From contig NC_133774.1 of assembly GCF_003597395.2 (NCBI RefSeq), forward strand, positions 42,378,142-42,442,141: 64,000 bases of DNA, written 5' to 3'. This DNA comes from Chelonoidis abingdonii. Taxonomy: Eukaryota > Chordata > Testudines > Testudinidae. How positions within the stretch are numbered: the first letter of the stretch is position 1; every line of letters begins with the position of its first letter. Below the pieces are notes generated by a model, which saw only the letters and a program-made list of their open reading frames with translations, was not told the DNA's origin and searched no databases. The position numbers and the translations under genes were made by a program. Shown here piece after piece: positions 1 to 12,123 of this stretch.

Positions 1-480
1 TCACCAATGTATAGAAGGGATGTAGAGAAACTAGAAAGCATCCAGAGACGAGCAACAAAGATGATCAAAGGGATGGAATGCAAGCTATGTGAGCAAAGGC
101 AGAAGGAAACAAGTATGTTTAGTTTGGAAAAGAGATTAAGGAGGTGGGAGGAGGACATGACAGCAGTCTTCAAATACTTGAAAAGCTGCTATAAAAAGAT
201 GTTCTCTCTTGCCACAGAGGGCAGGACAAGAGGCGAGTTCAAACTACTGCATAGCAGATTTAGATTAAATCCCAGGAAAAACTTCCTAACTGTAAGAACA
301 GTAGGACAATGGAAAAGACTGCTTCGGGAGGTTGTGGAAGCTCCTTCACTGGAAGTTTTCAAATGGAGGCTGAATAGCCATCTATCTTGGATGGTTGAGA
401 CACAATAAATCCTGCATCTTGGCAGGGGGTTAAACTAGATAACCCTTGCAGTCTCGTCCAGCCCTATGACTCTATAAATA
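1..480 (+). mobile_element. CR1 LINE, 3' end fragment (reverse transcriptase C-terminus)
   Basis: The forward frame from base 7 encodes about 130 residues with the CR1 ORF2 C-terminal pattern: [10 protein letters not shown], then SLEKR, FKYLK, and REVVEAPSLEVFKWRLNSHL. These blocks are diagnostic of CR1 reverse transcriptase tails. The sequence after the stop runs through a short 3' UTR ending in CCCTATGACTCTATAAA, as CR1 3' ends do. The fragment is cut by the window edge, so its 5' extent is unknown. Confidence 0.85.
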
Positions 481-1329
481 CATCATCAAAAATAATAACT
501 AAAATGAATCTCAGTTGTAAAAAGCTATAAAACAGCCTAACATTTTAGAGATTTTGTTTAGATTTGTTCAATAACATAATAGTAATTTTGAGTAACAATA
601 TGTACTTAACTAAATATAATCTTGCAGGCACAAATGATGATTATGCTCTTTATAAACAAGAACCACCACAAAGTTATTATCTAAATAAAGTATTACTTTG
701 GACTAAAATTCAGAGACTGAAATTTGAGAAATGTATTAGCCTAGGATATAGTTATTACTGTATTAATGGAAAGCATTATCAAGAAGCTGTAATAAATAAT
801 TGTGATGTGCTCAACTATCTCCCAGCCCTGTCCCTCACCCAGTCCCTGTTATGTTTTTCTTCTCAGCTCATCCATGATCTTGAGGAACATTTAGTCCTTG
901 TACACAGAAACCCTCAGTTAGGTTATGTGTTTACTACATTTCATATATATTTGCATATTTTTGCATGTGATTAATAGATTAAAAATATTAAAAGAATGAA
1001 CATTAAAGTTACAAAATCAAGTCCTCAAAAGTTAGGAAATGTCAGAAATAAGGTTGTCCATGCAACCTTCATCAGCCCCCTTGTGTGTATGCATTATGGT
1101 ACAGTCTTTAGTATGTGAATCTGTAATTATTTTTTCTGCAAGGCCCCTGTCTCATTCAGTGAATCAGTACTTATTCAGATTTTTTTTATCCTCCTCAGTC
1201 AGTGTATGGTCTCAGGCCTTATTTACCATATGCCATCCAAACTAAGTACTAAAAATAAAGCTATTAATTTCCTCCTGCCGTTTCTTCTGTTTCTCATTGC
1301 TTCACAAATATGAATGAACTCATAATGTA
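481..1329. other. Unassigned AT-rich sequence
   Basis: I see no splice-bounded coding signal or recognisable repeat here. Two open frames (564-974 and 1039-1245) have no recognisable composition and look like chance. This is probably intron or upstream flank of the SHISAL2B locus. Confidence 0.4.
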
Positions 1330-1530
1330 GAGACCACTGTGAGATAGTGTTATCTCTATTTACAGCTGTGAAATTGAGGCACCAACATCATAAAGCCAGA
1401 AGTGTCCATTAGTTTTGGGTGTTCAACTTGGACACATACTGCCTGATTTTTCAGAATACTTAGCATTTTTGTAGCATTTTATACGTTCAAAGCACAGCTC
1501 CAATCAACTTCAGTTGTAATCATGAATGCC
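1330..1530 (-). mobile_element. MIR-type SINE, antisense, degraded
   Basis: TTTACAGCTGTGAAATTGAGGC (split in the text: TTTACAGCTGTGAAA then TTGAGGC) resembles the reverse complement of the MIR core that reads CTCAGTTTCC..TGTAAAATGG. It is followed by a 'GGTGTTCAACTTGGACAC' segment that often sits inside amniote MIR-like copies. Similarity is partial. Confidence 0.4.
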
Positions 1531-1599
1531 TAGCATGTCTGCAAATTTTGCTTCAGTCTTCACTAAAAAAAGTTAATTATGACCAGATTCTTAATGCAA

Positions 1600-1735
1600 T
1601 TAATATTAATCACAAGAGGGAAGGAACACAGGACAGAAAGGGAAAGAACAGGTTAAAGAATATTTGGATAAATTAGTTACGTTCAGGTCAGCAGGACTTG
1701 ATGAAAATCATCCTAGAGTACTATGGGGACTCACC
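1600..1735 (+). mobile_element. Short CR1-like reverse-transcriptase fragment
   Basis: The forward translation has SAGLDENHPRVL, matching the CR1 finger motif usually read as PDxIHPRVL. The match ends abruptly near 1735, where a different element starts. Confidence 0.4.
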
Positions 1736-2245
1736 AACTCAAAGCAGCACCAGACCCTGCCAAAACAACAGATGCAAAACCTGCATATCTCCACTACTAC
1801 AATGATCACCCCCCACATACACAATGCACCTTTCAAGATCTATGAGTCCTAACACAATATGTTGTGGTACCTCATCTAGTGCACTAAATATCCCAACAAC
1901 AACTAGAGGGTAAAACCAGACAATCACTACACTCTTGAACGAACTCTCACAGAAAAATGTTACAAGACAAAAACACCATCCATATCACCTATGGGTGAAC
2001 ACTTTTCAATCCAATCTCTAGATCCTCATCCTCAAAGAAACCTGCATAACACTTTCAAAATAAGCCTGGGAGCTTCCATTCATAACCTTGCTAGTCACTA
2101 AAAATCATGGTCTTAGTAAAGACACTGGGTTTATGGCTTATTATAACAATTTGTAACCCACTTACCCCCCTTTTTGTCTTACGACTACAGGGGTGTTAAC
2201 AGGCCACTTCACCTTGAATAGTCTCTTAGAATATGTGCCAACTCC
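1736..2245 (+). mobile_element. Penelope-like retroelement remnant (GIY-YIG endonuclease end), part 1
   Basis: Degraded forward frames show a Cys-rich stretch, a 'WYLI-CTKYPN' block resembling the VYLIxCxKCxxxYIGET start of GIY-YIG endonucleases, then 'PMGEHFSIQS' resembling the downstream GEHF block. The 3' tail continues with ACTTCACCTTGAATAG. The same tail resumes at 4204 after intervening insertions. The frame is shattered by stops. Assignment to Penelope-like elements is from recalled family structure and is moderately sure. Confidence 0.5.
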
Positions 2246-2670
2246 ATGTGCAGCAGGTATTGTAGGCAGAGGTAGGCTGTGCCTACCCAAAAAGTCTAGC
2301 ATGCCCTCATCCATGCTCCACCCTCAGGCCAGGCCCCCCCTGCATTCCAGTGCTCTGCCTTGGCTGGCCTGTCTTCCACAGAGAGTCAGGGTGGCTGGTG
2401 CTGGGGCTGCGCCACCCGGCGCACTGAGGCTGGATGCCCCACCTGGAGTGGGAAGCATGGCTGCCTGGCGCAACAGGGCTGGACGCACCACATGGCTGCC
2501 CAAAGCACTGGGGCTGGGGCTTCACACCCTAGTCACCCGGCCCTGGGCCTGTGGTGAGGGGTACTATGGGCTCCTGCAGGGGAGTGGGCAGATGGGGGAG
2601 GGTGGGGCCTTGGGTGGGAGGGACAAAGCTGGGAGATAGCCAACAGCCAGGTCACCAGCTGTCCATGTTT
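2246..2670. mobile_element. GC-rich 425-bp insertion with possible 6-bp TSD
   Basis: The Penelope-like tail is interrupted by GC-rich DNA. AACTCC occurs at 2240-2245 and again at 2671-2676, and removing one copy plus the insert restores the continuous tail (..GTGCCAACTCC|TTATGCTAAAC). The overlapping open frame 2193-2639 lies mostly in this insert and has no recognisable domain. I cannot name the family. Confidence 0.45.
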
Positions 2671-2866
2671 AACTCCTTATGCTAAACTATCTGCTTCATT
2701 TTGTACAGTAACTCCTTACTTAACATCCTAAGTTATGTTCTTGAAAAATGCAACTTTAAGCAAAATGTTATTAAGCGAATCCAATTTCTGCATAAGAATT
2801 AATGTAAATTGGGGGGGTTAGATTCCAGAGGTAAAAAATTTTGCCAGACAAAAGACATTATATACA

Positions 2867-3924
2867 TGTAACCCTTCTGCCCCTCTGAGTTGGCAGCAAC
2901 AAGGGCCGGGTTCAGTATCCAGGGGTTCCGTTTCAATAAGACAATGCATAACCGGCTCGAGCTCCCACCCAGTGACCTGGGATACTTACATACCACCCCC
3001 CCGGGCGCTTCTAGGAGGCAATACTTCCCTTCTTACAAGCATGGAGTCTGAGTGTAGCAAAATCCTTTTAATAAAGGAGGGAAACAATGCGGCGGATCTA
3101 CGTGGAGAACACCAACAAACAGGATTAAACCCAAACCATAGCAAAACCACTCCAAGTACACTTGCAATGCCCTTTCCCCTTAGGGTTTTAGTCAACCCCA
3201 AAGTCCAACACCAAAGTCTCTGGTCAGTGCACCGCAGATTCAAAGTTTATCTGCAGTTTACCCCCCAGCTGGGGAAATGGGGGGGGCCCACCACGGGTGT
3301 TAGGGCACCTTACGTGGGCAAGAGCAACTGCTCCCTCTCCATGAATCGTTGCAGCTTCACCACGACCACCTCCACTGCACAGCTGTGCCGCTCTCTCCAG
3401 CGACCTGGAGCCTCCTAGCCGTTCCCGCAACCTCAAACCACCACTGTCCATGGGCTGCTCCAAATGCTGCAAACTGCTCCGCTCTGCCAGCTGCTATGAT
3501 AGGTCTCAGCTCCCCACTAGTTAACACAGCACTCAGTGATCAGCTCAGCCTTTAGTGATTTCAGCTCTTATGCCAATCCCCCAAATCTCTCTTCAATTCA
3601 CTGGTTTTGAACCCATGTCCTTGTCTATCAAGACTACTATTGTGGTAGAGGTCGGTCTCTGATTCAAAAAGAAGTTCCCTCATAGTTCATCTATTCACAT
3701 AATCAGTGGTGACAACACTTTATTCTCCTGCCCAAAAAGAAATTGGGGATCCCAGAGCTGTCAAAATAACCATCCCGGGCTGCCGTGGGCTATGCTAGGT
3801 GGGGTGGGTGTGCCAATGCAAATACCTGACATTCCTTTCCACACTCCCTGAAATTCTTTCCACACTCCCCATAATTCATCACCAGAAGTCAGGGTAAAGC
3901 TCATCCTGACTCTGCTTACATCCA
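2867..3924. mobile_element. Solo LTR nested in the mariner-type element
   Basis: The segment begins TGTAACCC, ends CATCCA, and is flanked by the 6-bp duplication TATACA (2861-2866 and 3925-3930). No gag/pol frame is present, so it reads as a solo LTR of 1,058 bp left by recombination. Potential polyadenylation signals occur on both strands, so orientation is unresolved. Confidence 0.65.
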
Positions 3925-3946
3925 TATACAGTATACAGCTGGAATG

Positions 3947-4080
3947 CCAGGTAGGCAGAGCAAGGCAAGCCCCTGCACCCTGACCCCCACTCCCTGACAG
4001 GACCACCAGGTAGGCAGAATGGGGCAAACCCCCACACTCTGACCCGGTCCCTGCAGGAGCAACAGGTGAGCGGAGTGGGG
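3947..4080. repeat. Tandem repeat, about 59-bp unit, 2.3 copies
   Basis: CCAGGTAGGCAGA recurs at 3947 and 4006, and a diverged copy (ACAGGTGAGCGGA) starts near 4062. Each is followed by GGCAAGCC/GGCAAACC and a C-rich stretch with CTGACCC. Confidence 0.7.
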
Positions 4081-4203
4081 CAAGCCAAACAACATATTTA
4101 AGGGAACATTGCTGGATGCTGGACTTTAAAGAAGTATGTTCTCTAATAGGTCAGCAACCTAATAGTGAAACAATGTTAGGATATTAAGTGAGGAGTTACT
4201 GTA

Positions 4204-4370
4204 TTCAGCTGTGAAACTCTTGAGTACTTTTCCCAAACCTGAGGAAGTGCTTTGTGTAGCTCATAAGCTTCTCTCTTTCTCACCAACAGAAGCTGGTCCA
4301 ATAAAATATATTACCTCACCCACCTTGTCTCTCTAATATCCTGGGAGTGACACAGCTGCATCATCACTGC
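4204..4370 (+). mobile_element. Penelope-like retroelement remnant, part 2 (3' tail)
   Basis: This continues the tail broken at 2705: TTCAGCTGTGAAACTC, then CACCAACAGAAGCTGG, TCCAATAAAATATATT and ATATCCTGGGAG. It is a widely repeated 3' end that I recall from turtle and crocodilian genomes. It contains an AATAAA at about 4301. Confidence 0.5.
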
Positions 4371-5959
<1,589 letters not shown>

Positions 5960-6469
5960 ATCATAGGAAGAACATTATTAGCTTTTCTAGTCCAAATCCA
6001 TGAAAATCCAGAATTGTTCCCTACAGTATATTTTCTGTTGTTTTGGATATTTATTTCTAAATGCCAACAGATGAGGCTGCCATTATTTCCCTTAGAACAA
6101 CACAGAGGGGTCATGATCAGGTGTCATGATCACCTGACCCTTCCCTTATTGCTAAATGAGAGAGGGGCTAGACTAGATCAAAATTGGATGGGAAAGGTAC
6201 TCTGAGGTCACGGTATGGTAGGGGTTAAGAACCTCTGCCTTGAACTGTCCCACATCTGAATACATCTCACAGCTGGAAATCTTTTCCTGAGATTCAGTTT
6301 ACATTTTGCTTTTCCTAATTTCATCCTAATTATTGCTTTAGTAATACCCTCAATACTAAATAACACTAAATAAACAATACCTATTTCAAAAATTGCACCC
6401 TTACAATATTTTTAGATAGTTATCATGCCTCCAAGCTACATGTAATCTGCTATTTAAATCTATCCTCAC

Positions 6470-6870
6470 TAGTCAATCCCCTGACAATTTTTGTTGTTCT
6501 TCTCTGAACGCTTTCTAATCTGTCAATATCTTTCGGGTACGGCAGTATGCCTTATTGCTTATCTGTCACATTAGATCTTTCAGCATTCCTGCTTCCCAAA
6601 TGTCCTTCCCAGTGAATCTGTGCTTTGGATTATTTGCTCTAACTATATGAAAGTTGCATTTTCCAGGTTGATTCCCATTTTGTTATTTTTCTGCTAGTGT
6701 TTCTAACCTCATTTGGTATATTTGTATTACTTCTCCAGCCTCACTGATATTTGCAACTCCTCCCAATTTAATATCACCTGTGAATTTCATTAATGTGATA
6801 TTTACTGCCTCTTTCAGATTATTTTCATTAAGTAATATTGGTACTAACATCAATCGCTGCAGCACCGCAC
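6470..6870 (-). mobile_element. Old CR1-related LINE fragment, antisense
   Basis: TTTTTGTTGTTCTTCTCTGAACGC..CTAATCTGTCAATATCTTT is the antisense of a CR1 region in which the protein normally reads along 'DKLERVQ'. The following TTTGCAACTCCTCCCAATTTAATATCACC..TTCATTAA and AATATTGGTACTAACATCAATC look like an older LINE 3' region. The match is partial. Confidence 0.35.
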
Positions 6871-6889
6871 TATAATAAATACATATTTA

Positions 6890-7010
6890 CCATTTATAGA
6901 GTGCTTTTTTGTCCTTAGATCTCAACACACGTCATAAAAGTATGTTTATCTCCATTTTACAGGCCAGGAAACCAAGGAACAGAAAGGTTAGGCGTGAAAT
7001 TTTCAAAAGA
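6890..7010 (-). mobile_element. MIR-type SINE core, antisense
   Basis: CTCCATTTTACAGGCCAGGAAACCAAGGAACAG (CTCCATTTTACAGGCC + AGGAAACCAAGGAACAG) is the reverse complement of the MIR 3' core, followed by GAAAGGTTAGGCG. It is preceded by AT-rich DNA with TTTATAGAGTGCTTTT, typical of the MIR/L2 tail. Confidence 0.6.
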
Positions 7011-7239
7011 GACATTCATTTTTGGGTGCTTCAGTTTTTGGCTGCTCAGGTTTAGACATCTCAAGCTTAAATTTTTATATTAAACAGGGAATGAGAGCAC
7101 ATACATTTTCTGAAACAGAACTCCTAGGTGTCTACAGATGGGAACATACAAACTGAGGCATCCCGAAAATTTTTTTAAATGTGGGTCTGTTTGCAGTTAC
7201 CTTGTAGTTTGCAGTTTGGTACCCCCTTGTAACAAAACT

Positions 7240-7900
7240 AGATGACACATGAAGCCTGACTCAGTTTCCCTCCTCCTTCTCCTCTGATGGAGTCCACTTG
7301 TTGGTCTTTTGTCACAGTATCAGCCTTCCAGGTGGGCTGTTGGTAGTCCTTTATGCTAGAGTCCAATACCTCAGGAAGCCACTCACCATAGATGGCAGCA
7401 TATAGTGCATGTCCTCTTTGCATATTGCCTGCTTGTTCAAAGCCTTCATAAACCTTGTTGGGTTTGGTAGGGGAACTCAGTTCGGCTTACTCTTTGTGTT
7501 CCAGGCTAGCGAATGTCATAGTGCAGTTGGAATCAATCTCTCTCAAACTCATACTGTCTCCCTGACTTGCTTCCTACCACACTCCTCTTGTAAGCCATTC
7601 CTCAGATTCACGCCTTCTAATCCTCTCCTCTAGAGGCTCTGGTTTCCTTGGTGACTTTTCAACAGCCTGTTGCCAAGCCTCTGCTTCCAGTCGCTCCTCA
7701 GCCTCTCTAGTACTCATTGGATTATATGTCAAATCACCTTTATGGTTTCTCTCCTTAAAGCCAGAGTTCACCTTACCCTTCCTCCTGGAGCTGGGGTTGT
7801 GGTTCAAGCTGTCAGTATCTCCCTCCTCCAGACAGGCACCTTCTCCAGTGCTCCTTTTGGAGCCACGGTTGTATTTCAAAGACAACTTCTAACTGAAGAA
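7240..7900 (-). other. Region with a charged reverse-strand ORF of unknown origin
   Basis: The reverse frame 7574-7885 encodes 103 residues rich in Glu, Arg and Ser (EAEERLEAEAW.., EPLEERIRRRESEEWL), predicted helical. There is no splice support, no recognisable domain, and the region lies inside SHISAL2B intron 2 among retroelements. It may be a remnant of a retroelement accessory or gag-like frame, or chance. Confidence 0.25.
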
Positions 7901-8079
7901 ATATATTGGATTTTTTTTTGCATTTGTTGCAATAGGAATTGCTGATTAATTTTCATCCATCACAAGAAAAAGTAATGTACACAAACTCATTCAACAAGAA
8001 AAGAGAGGGGGAAAAAATGGTTGCTCATCTTGTAACTGTTGTTCTTAGAGATGTGTTGTTCGTGTCCATTCCAATCAGG

Positions 8080-8690
8080 TGTGTGCGCGTTGCGTGCACG
8101 CCAGCCAGAAGATTTTTTATATCAACAAATGGAGGTGCATGCCCCTCTCCCTGTGCCAGAAAGCCCTCATGCTGTGGGACTTCTGTGTAGAGCACTCAAT
8201 ACACCTGCAGGCATCATACCTCCTGGGGATACAGAACAAGCTGGTGGACAATCTCAGCCAATCTTTTCACGGCCACGAGTGATCCCTCCGGCCAGACATA
8301 GTGAGCTCAATCTTCCACCACTGGGGATTTCCCCAAATAGACCAGTTCGCCACACAATGCAACAGGAAGTGTCAGCTATTCTCCTCGTTCATAAATCACA
8401 GCCCAGGTTCCATCGCGGATGCCTTCCTTCTTTCATGGGAAGGCCTTCTCCTTTACACTTTCCCACCAGGCCCACTGGTCCACAAAATGCTCCTCAAGAT
8501 CCACGGGGACCGAGCCCTAGTAATATTGATAGCTCCAGCCTGGCCACACCAGCACTGGGTTCACATCACTCCTGGAAATGTCCATGGCAACTCCGGTCAC
8601 CCTGCCTCTTGTCCCAGATCTAATCATGCAGGATCACAGCCAAACCTTGAGTTGCTTTACCTCACAGCGTGGAAGCTCCATGGCTAAAAA
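8080..8690 (+). pseudogene. DIRS RNase H-like / post-RT region, decayed
   Basis: Forward frames 8079-8282 and 8301-8687 join across one stop and read LWDFCVEHSIHLQASYLLGI, NKLVDNLSQ, then FHHWGFPQIDQFATQCNRKC and ALVILIAPAWP. The order ..G..N.LAD.LSR..W.L...F..I...WG.P..DLFAT..N..C is the conserved end of DIRS and retroviral-type RNase H regions ('DLFA' becomes DQFA here). It lies immediately upstream of the recombinase remnant. Confidence 0.6.
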
Positions 8691-8699
8691 ACATGGAGC

Positions 8700-9660
8700 T
8701 GTCATGTTCTGATCAACTCAGGCAAGTTCTCCTTGGCAGTAGCAAGCCCTCCACAAGGGTGATGTACCTAATAAGTGGAAGAGGTTCTCCGTCTGGTCGG
8801 AGCAGCACCATCAGTCGCCGACACTCACCTCAGTGCCATTCATACGGGACTATTTCCTTCATCTTAAGCAACAGGCTCTGTCTTTGTCATCAATAAGGGT
8901 CCACTTGGCCACCATCTCCGCCTTCCATCCATGCACAGACGGCCACTCAGTCTTCGCGAACCCAATGGTCAGCCGTTTCCTTAGAGGCCTCGACAGACTT
9001 TACACGCAAATGTGACAGCCTATCCCAGTTTGGGACCTTAATCTAGTCCTTTCCAGACTTACAGGGCCACCATTTGAGCCACTGGTGACATGCTCCCTGC
9101 TTTATCTCTCATACAAGGTAGTATTTCTGGTGGTGATAACCTCAGACAGGAGAGTGTCGGAGTTCAGGGCCCTTACATCAGAGCCCCCTTACATGGTATT
9201 CCATAAAGACAAGGTTCAGCTCAGGCCTCACCCAGCTTTTCTCCCTAAGGTTGTCTCCCAGTTTAACATCATCCAGGACATCTTCCTCCCAGTATTCTAT
9301 CCTAAGTCACATTCCTGTGGCAGGGAGCAGGGGCTTCACTCATTCGATGTCCACAGAGTACTTGCCTTCTATATTGAGAAAACGAAGCCATTTTAAAAGT
9401 CCATCCAGTTATTCATAGTGGTGGCAGACAGGATGAAAGGCCACCCTGTATCCCACAACGCATCTCATCTTGGATCACATCATGCATTTGGGAGTGTTAC
9501 GACATGGGGAAGCTGACCACTCCGCTGATCACCGCACACTCCACCTGGGCTCAGGCCTCCCCAGCAGCATTCCTGTCACAGGTCCCCACACAGGAAATCT
9601 GCAGAGCAGCAACGTGATCCTCTATACACAGTTTCATGATGCACTATCCAATCACTCAAC
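8700..9660 (+). pseudogene. DIRS tyrosine recombinase (YR) remnant
   Basis: Segments in three frames: PFIRDYFLHLKQQALSLSSI and VHLATISAFHP (core-binding domain), then YLSYKVVFLVVITSDRRVSEF, in which RR..SE corresponds to the first catalytic Arg box (xARRxSEL). A weak C-terminal region follows to about 9660. Frameshifts near 8830, 9015 and 9390 interrupt it. Confidence 0.6.
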
Positions 9661-10139
9661 AGGCCAGAGATGACGCACCTTTCAGATGAGCTGTGCTCCA
9701 ATCTGTAGATGACTCTGACCCCACCTCCTGAACTTTAGCTTGTGAGACACCTGACTGGAATGGACATAAACAAGCACTCAAATAAAAAACGGTTACTCAC
9801 CTTCTCGTAACTATTGTTCTTCAAGATGTGTTGTTCATGTCCATTCCAATACCCACCCTCCTACCCCTCTGTCGGGGCAGCCATCAAGAAGGAACTGAGG
9901 GGACGGAGTGGGGGCTCAGCAGGGCTCTATATTGAGTGCCATGAAGGCGCAACTCCAGGGGGCACCCGGGCCAACCCTATGGATGCTGCTAAGGGAAAAA
10001 TCTTCCAGCTGGCATGCACATGGCACACTCACACCTGATTGTAATGGACATGAACAAGCACTCAAAGAAGAACCTTTCTTCCTTCTTGTTTTCTTTTCCT
10101 TAAAGTTATTCATATTCTGACAGCAATGAGTTACATATA

Positions 10140-10560
10140 ATTTCATAGAATTTAAGACCAAACGGGACTATCAGATCATCTAGTCTGACCTCCTGTATAT
10201 CACAGGCCTTTAAATATTCACACAAATTTCTCTGTATTAAGCCAAAAAGGCTAGTTACACCAAAGCATTTCAGTCCTCAGGAGACTAAACTGTGTATCTG
10301 CCTGTGATACAGGAGAGATCAAAGTACCACCAGTGACTGAAGACCCTTCCATGGCACGGAATTGATTAGGTGAAATTTGTCCAGATAATCCCAGCAGATG
10401 ATTCTTGCCCTATGCTTCAGAGGAAGGCCAAAAAACAAAACAAAAAAACAGGGGCCCTGCCAATCTGATCTGGGGGCAAATTTGTTCTGACTCCAAATCT
10501 GGCAATCACTATGATCATTAGCATGTGAGCAAGACACATCATCCAGGTATCTAGAAAGAG
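10140..10560 (-). mobile_element. CR1 3' end, antisense
   Basis: CATAGAATTTAAGACCAAACG..GATCATCTAGTCTGACCTCCTGTAT is the reverse complement of the CR1 3' UTR that ends CTGGCC..AATCTATGA. The match weakens after about 10300, though typical CR1/UTR wording continues to roughly 10560. Confidence 0.65.
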
Positions 10561-12123
10561 GGTTGTCTATATGACCTCAGAACACTGGTTCACCCGCATC
10601 TGGTATCCCACCTCCAGTTGTGGCCAATCCTTGAGGCGTCAGCGAAAGGCAGAAAAAAAAAAAAAGCCCAGAATACTCTAACCAATTGTGCATCAGGGCA
10701 AAACACAAAACAAAACCTCCTTGACCCCTGGAAGTGACAGGCTGAAGACTTGAAACATGATTTGATTAGTCATTATCTGAATGCAGAACTGTAAGTGTTA
10801 TGAGTTAAAAAAGTCATTCTCAGTGTTTAACTTGGAAAGCTCTTTGCTAGACATCAAGGAGGATAAAAGAAATCTTTTGTTGGAGTTAACTTTTTTTAAT
10901 CTTTACTGAGCTGAAACTTAGAAGGGAAAGTACTGAAACTTTGAAACAGGAAATAAGTGAATTCTATTCTTAAAAACAACAACTTCTTTCTTTTGGCCTT
11001 CTTTTTCCAGTTTCAGGTAATTAATCTCCCTCTGTCCGTAAATGATATAAAAGCAACAGTAATTGTACATTAAACAGATTTGGTAGAAGCAAGAGAGAGG
11101 GAGAAAATGCTTATTAGAGATACAGAAAGAACACTTTTGAGGATTTGGAAGAATTAAAATAATCAGTAAAATTTAAACATGATAAAATAGATTCCCTTAG
11201 AAACACCTAGTTCTTGTACATTATAATCTTATACTAATCCAGTTTTTCCATGCATTAAGGACCCATTGACCACAACGGAAGCAGAATCAGCCCCCAATAC
11301 ACTATCCTGAATGATCTCTCCAGCAAGTGTTTTTCTATTCTCTGTCTGGGCTTCGAGGGCCCCATTCTCTATTATTGTTAATATTCTAGCTTTTCTGATC
11401 AATTACTTTTGAGTCTAATTTATTTTTCAAAAGAATCAGAATGAGCCTTTAAATCCTGAATTCCAGAAAAATACTTTTCCAAGGGAAAAAAATAGCAGAA
11501 GCTGTCTGCCTTGTGGTAGGTGCTTTTTCTGCTAGCTGAACAGCCTTCAATGCAGCACAAGACAACTGAAAGTGTGATATGGTGCTGGAATATTAGAGAG
11601 ACTGTATTGAAGTCACTGTATAGACAGTGAAGCTAGACTGGTATAAAACTGAAGTGAGTTCAGAATCAATCCTAAAATGTTTAGATGGGTGATGTGATTT
11701 CCCAGGTCTTGATCCCAGGCTGGGGAGTCTCCAGACAGCTGCCACATCCTGGGTTCCCCCAATGCCTTCTGAAACTAGCTGGGCTGGGAAGCTGCTATAT
11801 AGCCCTAACCAAGATAGCACTCATGGGAGTTTTTATTGGAGGATTGCCTAGCTCCACTGATTGATCTAACTAATGAACTATGCCATTTAAGCCAGGAGGA
11901 GGAATAGGAAGTTTGTCTGAGCAACAAGGTGTTTCTGTTTGGGGTATATTGGATCCTGCTTGTCCCTGCTTCCTGCATCCAACCTTTTACCCTGAAAAAT
12001 GAGTTTTGAGGTGCTGCTACAATAATTTGCCTATTGCAAATCTGTTCTTCCTGAGGTAAAAAATTCCCCAAGGTTGCTAAGGAAAAACTAAACAACATGG
12101 ATATAACCTTCCAATTAAGTAAC
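10561..12123. other. SHISAL2B intron sequence, unassigned
   Basis: No clear gene or named repeat. Reverse frames at 11593-11820 and 11805-12098 have no recognisable domain. Short A-rich runs occur at about 10435 and 10652. Confidence 0.35.

Larger units (their letters stand above)
2706..4201. mobile_element. Mariner-type non-autonomous DNA transposon (TA target site)
   Basis: Terminal inverted repeats are CAGTAACTCCTTACTTAA at the left and its near-complement TTAAGTGAGGAGTTACTG at the right, flanked by TA on both sides (2704-2705, 4202-4203). No transposase is readable. The element is split by an LTR at 2867-3924 and carries a 59-bp tandem repeat near its right end. Confidence 0.8.
8018..10075 (+). 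mobile_element. DIRS-type tyrosine-recombinase retrotransposon, internally deleted
   Basis: The module GTAACTGTTGTTCTTAGAGA..TGTTCGTGTCCATTCC at 8032-8075 recurs in the same orientation at 9807-9846, and inverted at 9736-9778 and 10030-10075 (GGACATGAACAAGCACTCAAA). This mix of direct and inverted terminal modules is the DIRS layout. Between them are remnants of the RNase H-like/downstream region (8080-8690) and of a tyrosine recombinase (8700-9660). The reverse-transcriptase core expected upstream is missing because coding begins just after the left terminal module. Stops and shifts break every frame, so it is inactive. Confidence 0.75.

Noticed and set aside
2193..2639. 148-residue forward ORF
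   Set aside because: It crosses from the Penelope-like tail into a GC-rich insertion and has no domain.
6118..6142. Small palindrome around TCATGATCACCTGA
   Set aside because: The stem is only seven pairs and there is no associated feature.
8039..8623. 194-residue forward ORF
   Set aside because: It is an alternative frame of the DIRS RNase H-like remnant; the frames at 8079 and 8301 carry the family motifs.
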